Below, in pieces: positions 63,590-64,000 of a stretch of DNA of 64,000 bases. This DNA is from Haliea alexandrii (GTDB lineage: Bacteria; Pseudomonadota; Gammaproteobacteria; Pseudomonadales; Halieaceae): positions 558,001 to 622,000 of the forward strand of contig NZ_RFLW01000001.1 of NCBI RefSeq assembly GCF_003719295.1, given 5' to 3'. Both the position numbers and the translations under genes were made by a program. Position 1 is the first letter of the stretch. Every line of letters begins with the position of its first letter. The notes under the pieces are model-generated. The model was not told the origin of the DNA, did not search any database, and was given only the letters and a program-made list of their open reading frames with translations.

Positions 63590-64000
63590 ATGCGTACACC
63601 CATCTACAAAACACGCCGCGTAGCGCCTGCCGCGGCAGAGTTCGACCAGAACCACCGGCGGGTCAACGACTTTATCGTCATGTCCGAAGGGGCGTCGAAC
63701 GTTTACCTGATTGAAACCCCCGACGGTGCCATTCTGATCAACAGCGGCATGGGCTTCGAAGCGCCCGTACACCTGCACAACCTGCAGTCGCTATCGAACT
63801 TCACCGATGTGAAATACCTGATAACAACCCAGGGCCACGTGGACCATGTGGGGGGCGTGCAGTTCTTTCGCGACCGCCATCCCGGATTGAAATACATTGC
63901 GCACGCGGGCAACGAGGAGCACCAGCAGTACGACCAGCGCCTGGGTGCCTTCCGCAATGCGCGCTCTGCGTTCCGCTTCCAGGACGACTTCATGGGCGTG
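63590..64000 (+). CDS. MBL-fold hydrolase, N-terminal part (truncated by window end)
   Basis: 137 codons are visible from ATG 63590 (GAGG site 8 bases upstream), open to the window edge. The N-terminus reads NDFIVMSEGASNVYLIETPD and INSGMGFEAP. The metal motif is TTQGHVDHVGG, where the first His of HxHxDH is Gln. Such an MBL protein may be alkyl-sulfatase-like or thioesterase/glyoxalase-like. It is probably co-transcribed with the dehydrogenase. The missing C-terminal half prevents a firmer call. Confidence 0.8.
   Translation, partial: MRTPIYKTRRVAPAAAEFDQNHRRVNDFIVMSEGASNVYLIETPDGAILINSGMGFEAPVHLHNLQSLSNFTDVKYLITTQGHVDHVGGVQFFRDRHPGLKYIAHAGNEEHQQYDQRLGAFRNARSAFRFQDDFMGV

Overview
This is a 64 kb stretch of high-GC, densely packed chromosomal DNA from a Gram-negative bacterium, most likely a marine-type gammaproteobacterium (Halieaceae/OM60-like or a relative; this is inference from gene content). 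The evidence is a set of lipid A/LPS core genes (waaA, kdkA-like kinase, LpxL-type acyltransferases), a TonB-dependent receptor, an AlgP-like histone H1-like protein, hemN behind an FNR/Anr-type promoter, and many lipid/alicyclic-catabolism enzymes (acyl-CoA ligases, SDRs, HSL-type hydrolases, a KshA-like Rieske oxygenase). I see no rRNA, tRNA, CRISPR array, transposase or prophage. No gap between genes exceeds about 300 bases.

Layout. 1-2.2 kb: tail of an acyl-CoA ligase, an alpha/beta hydrolase, an NTF2-like protein and a YbaY-type lipoprotein. 2.2-4.7 kb: a small membrane protein and a His/Glu-rich TonB receptor, probably for zinc. 4.7-9.8 kb: GNAT, ubiX, an MFS pump, an SDR, a double cupin and a D-2-hydroxyacid dehydrogenase. 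9.8-16.7 kb (minus strand): a tightly coupled run gor > ABC ATPase > ABC permease fused to a GldG-like domain > DUF4340 protein > AraC regulator, whose last three junctions are 4-nt start/stop overlaps. 16.8-25.6 kb: DUF481 protein, DAHP synthase, GPH-family transporter, zinc-ribbon protein, dihaem cytochrome c, AlgP-like protein, PQQ sugar dehydrogenase, hemN. 25.6-32.6 kb: a surface S8 protease lipoprotein, then a divergent four-gene catabolic operon (amidohydrolase, Rieske oxygenase, SDR, acetoacetate-decarboxylase family). 32.7-38.6 kb: exported KatG, a diguanylate cyclase, an Fe-alcohol dehydrogenase and an HSL-type esterase. 38.6-46.3 kb: MBL hydrolase, EamA transporter, acyl-CoA ligase, second HSL-type esterase, MDR oxidoreductase, GlpD-like flavoprotein. 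46.4-48.5 kb: DUF805, rlmA, an Asp-rich secreted protein. 48.7-59.8 kb: an LPS biosynthesis island. 59.8-64 kb: chalcone-isomerase-like protein, DUF2878, NTF2-like protein, TetR regulator, MDR dehydrogenase and a truncated MBL-fold gene at the window edge.

How the parts work together. The LPS island supplies Kdo transfer (WaaA), Kdo phosphorylation (KdkA-like), heptosyl/GT9, GT4 and GT2 core sugars, nucleotide-sugar epimerisation, ligation of polymer to the core (a WaaL-like domain fused to a WaaE-like GT2), a TagF-like polyol-phosphate transferase, and late acylation by two LpxL-family enzymes. The 28.7-32.6 kb operon looks like an oxidative ring- or chain-degrading module with an operator-like palindrome upstream. 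The ABC/GldG/DUF4340/AraC run is a self-contained module of unknown role linked to glutathione reductase. The strongest regulatory signal is an FNR/Anr box placed exactly at -41.5 from a predicted start in front of hemN.
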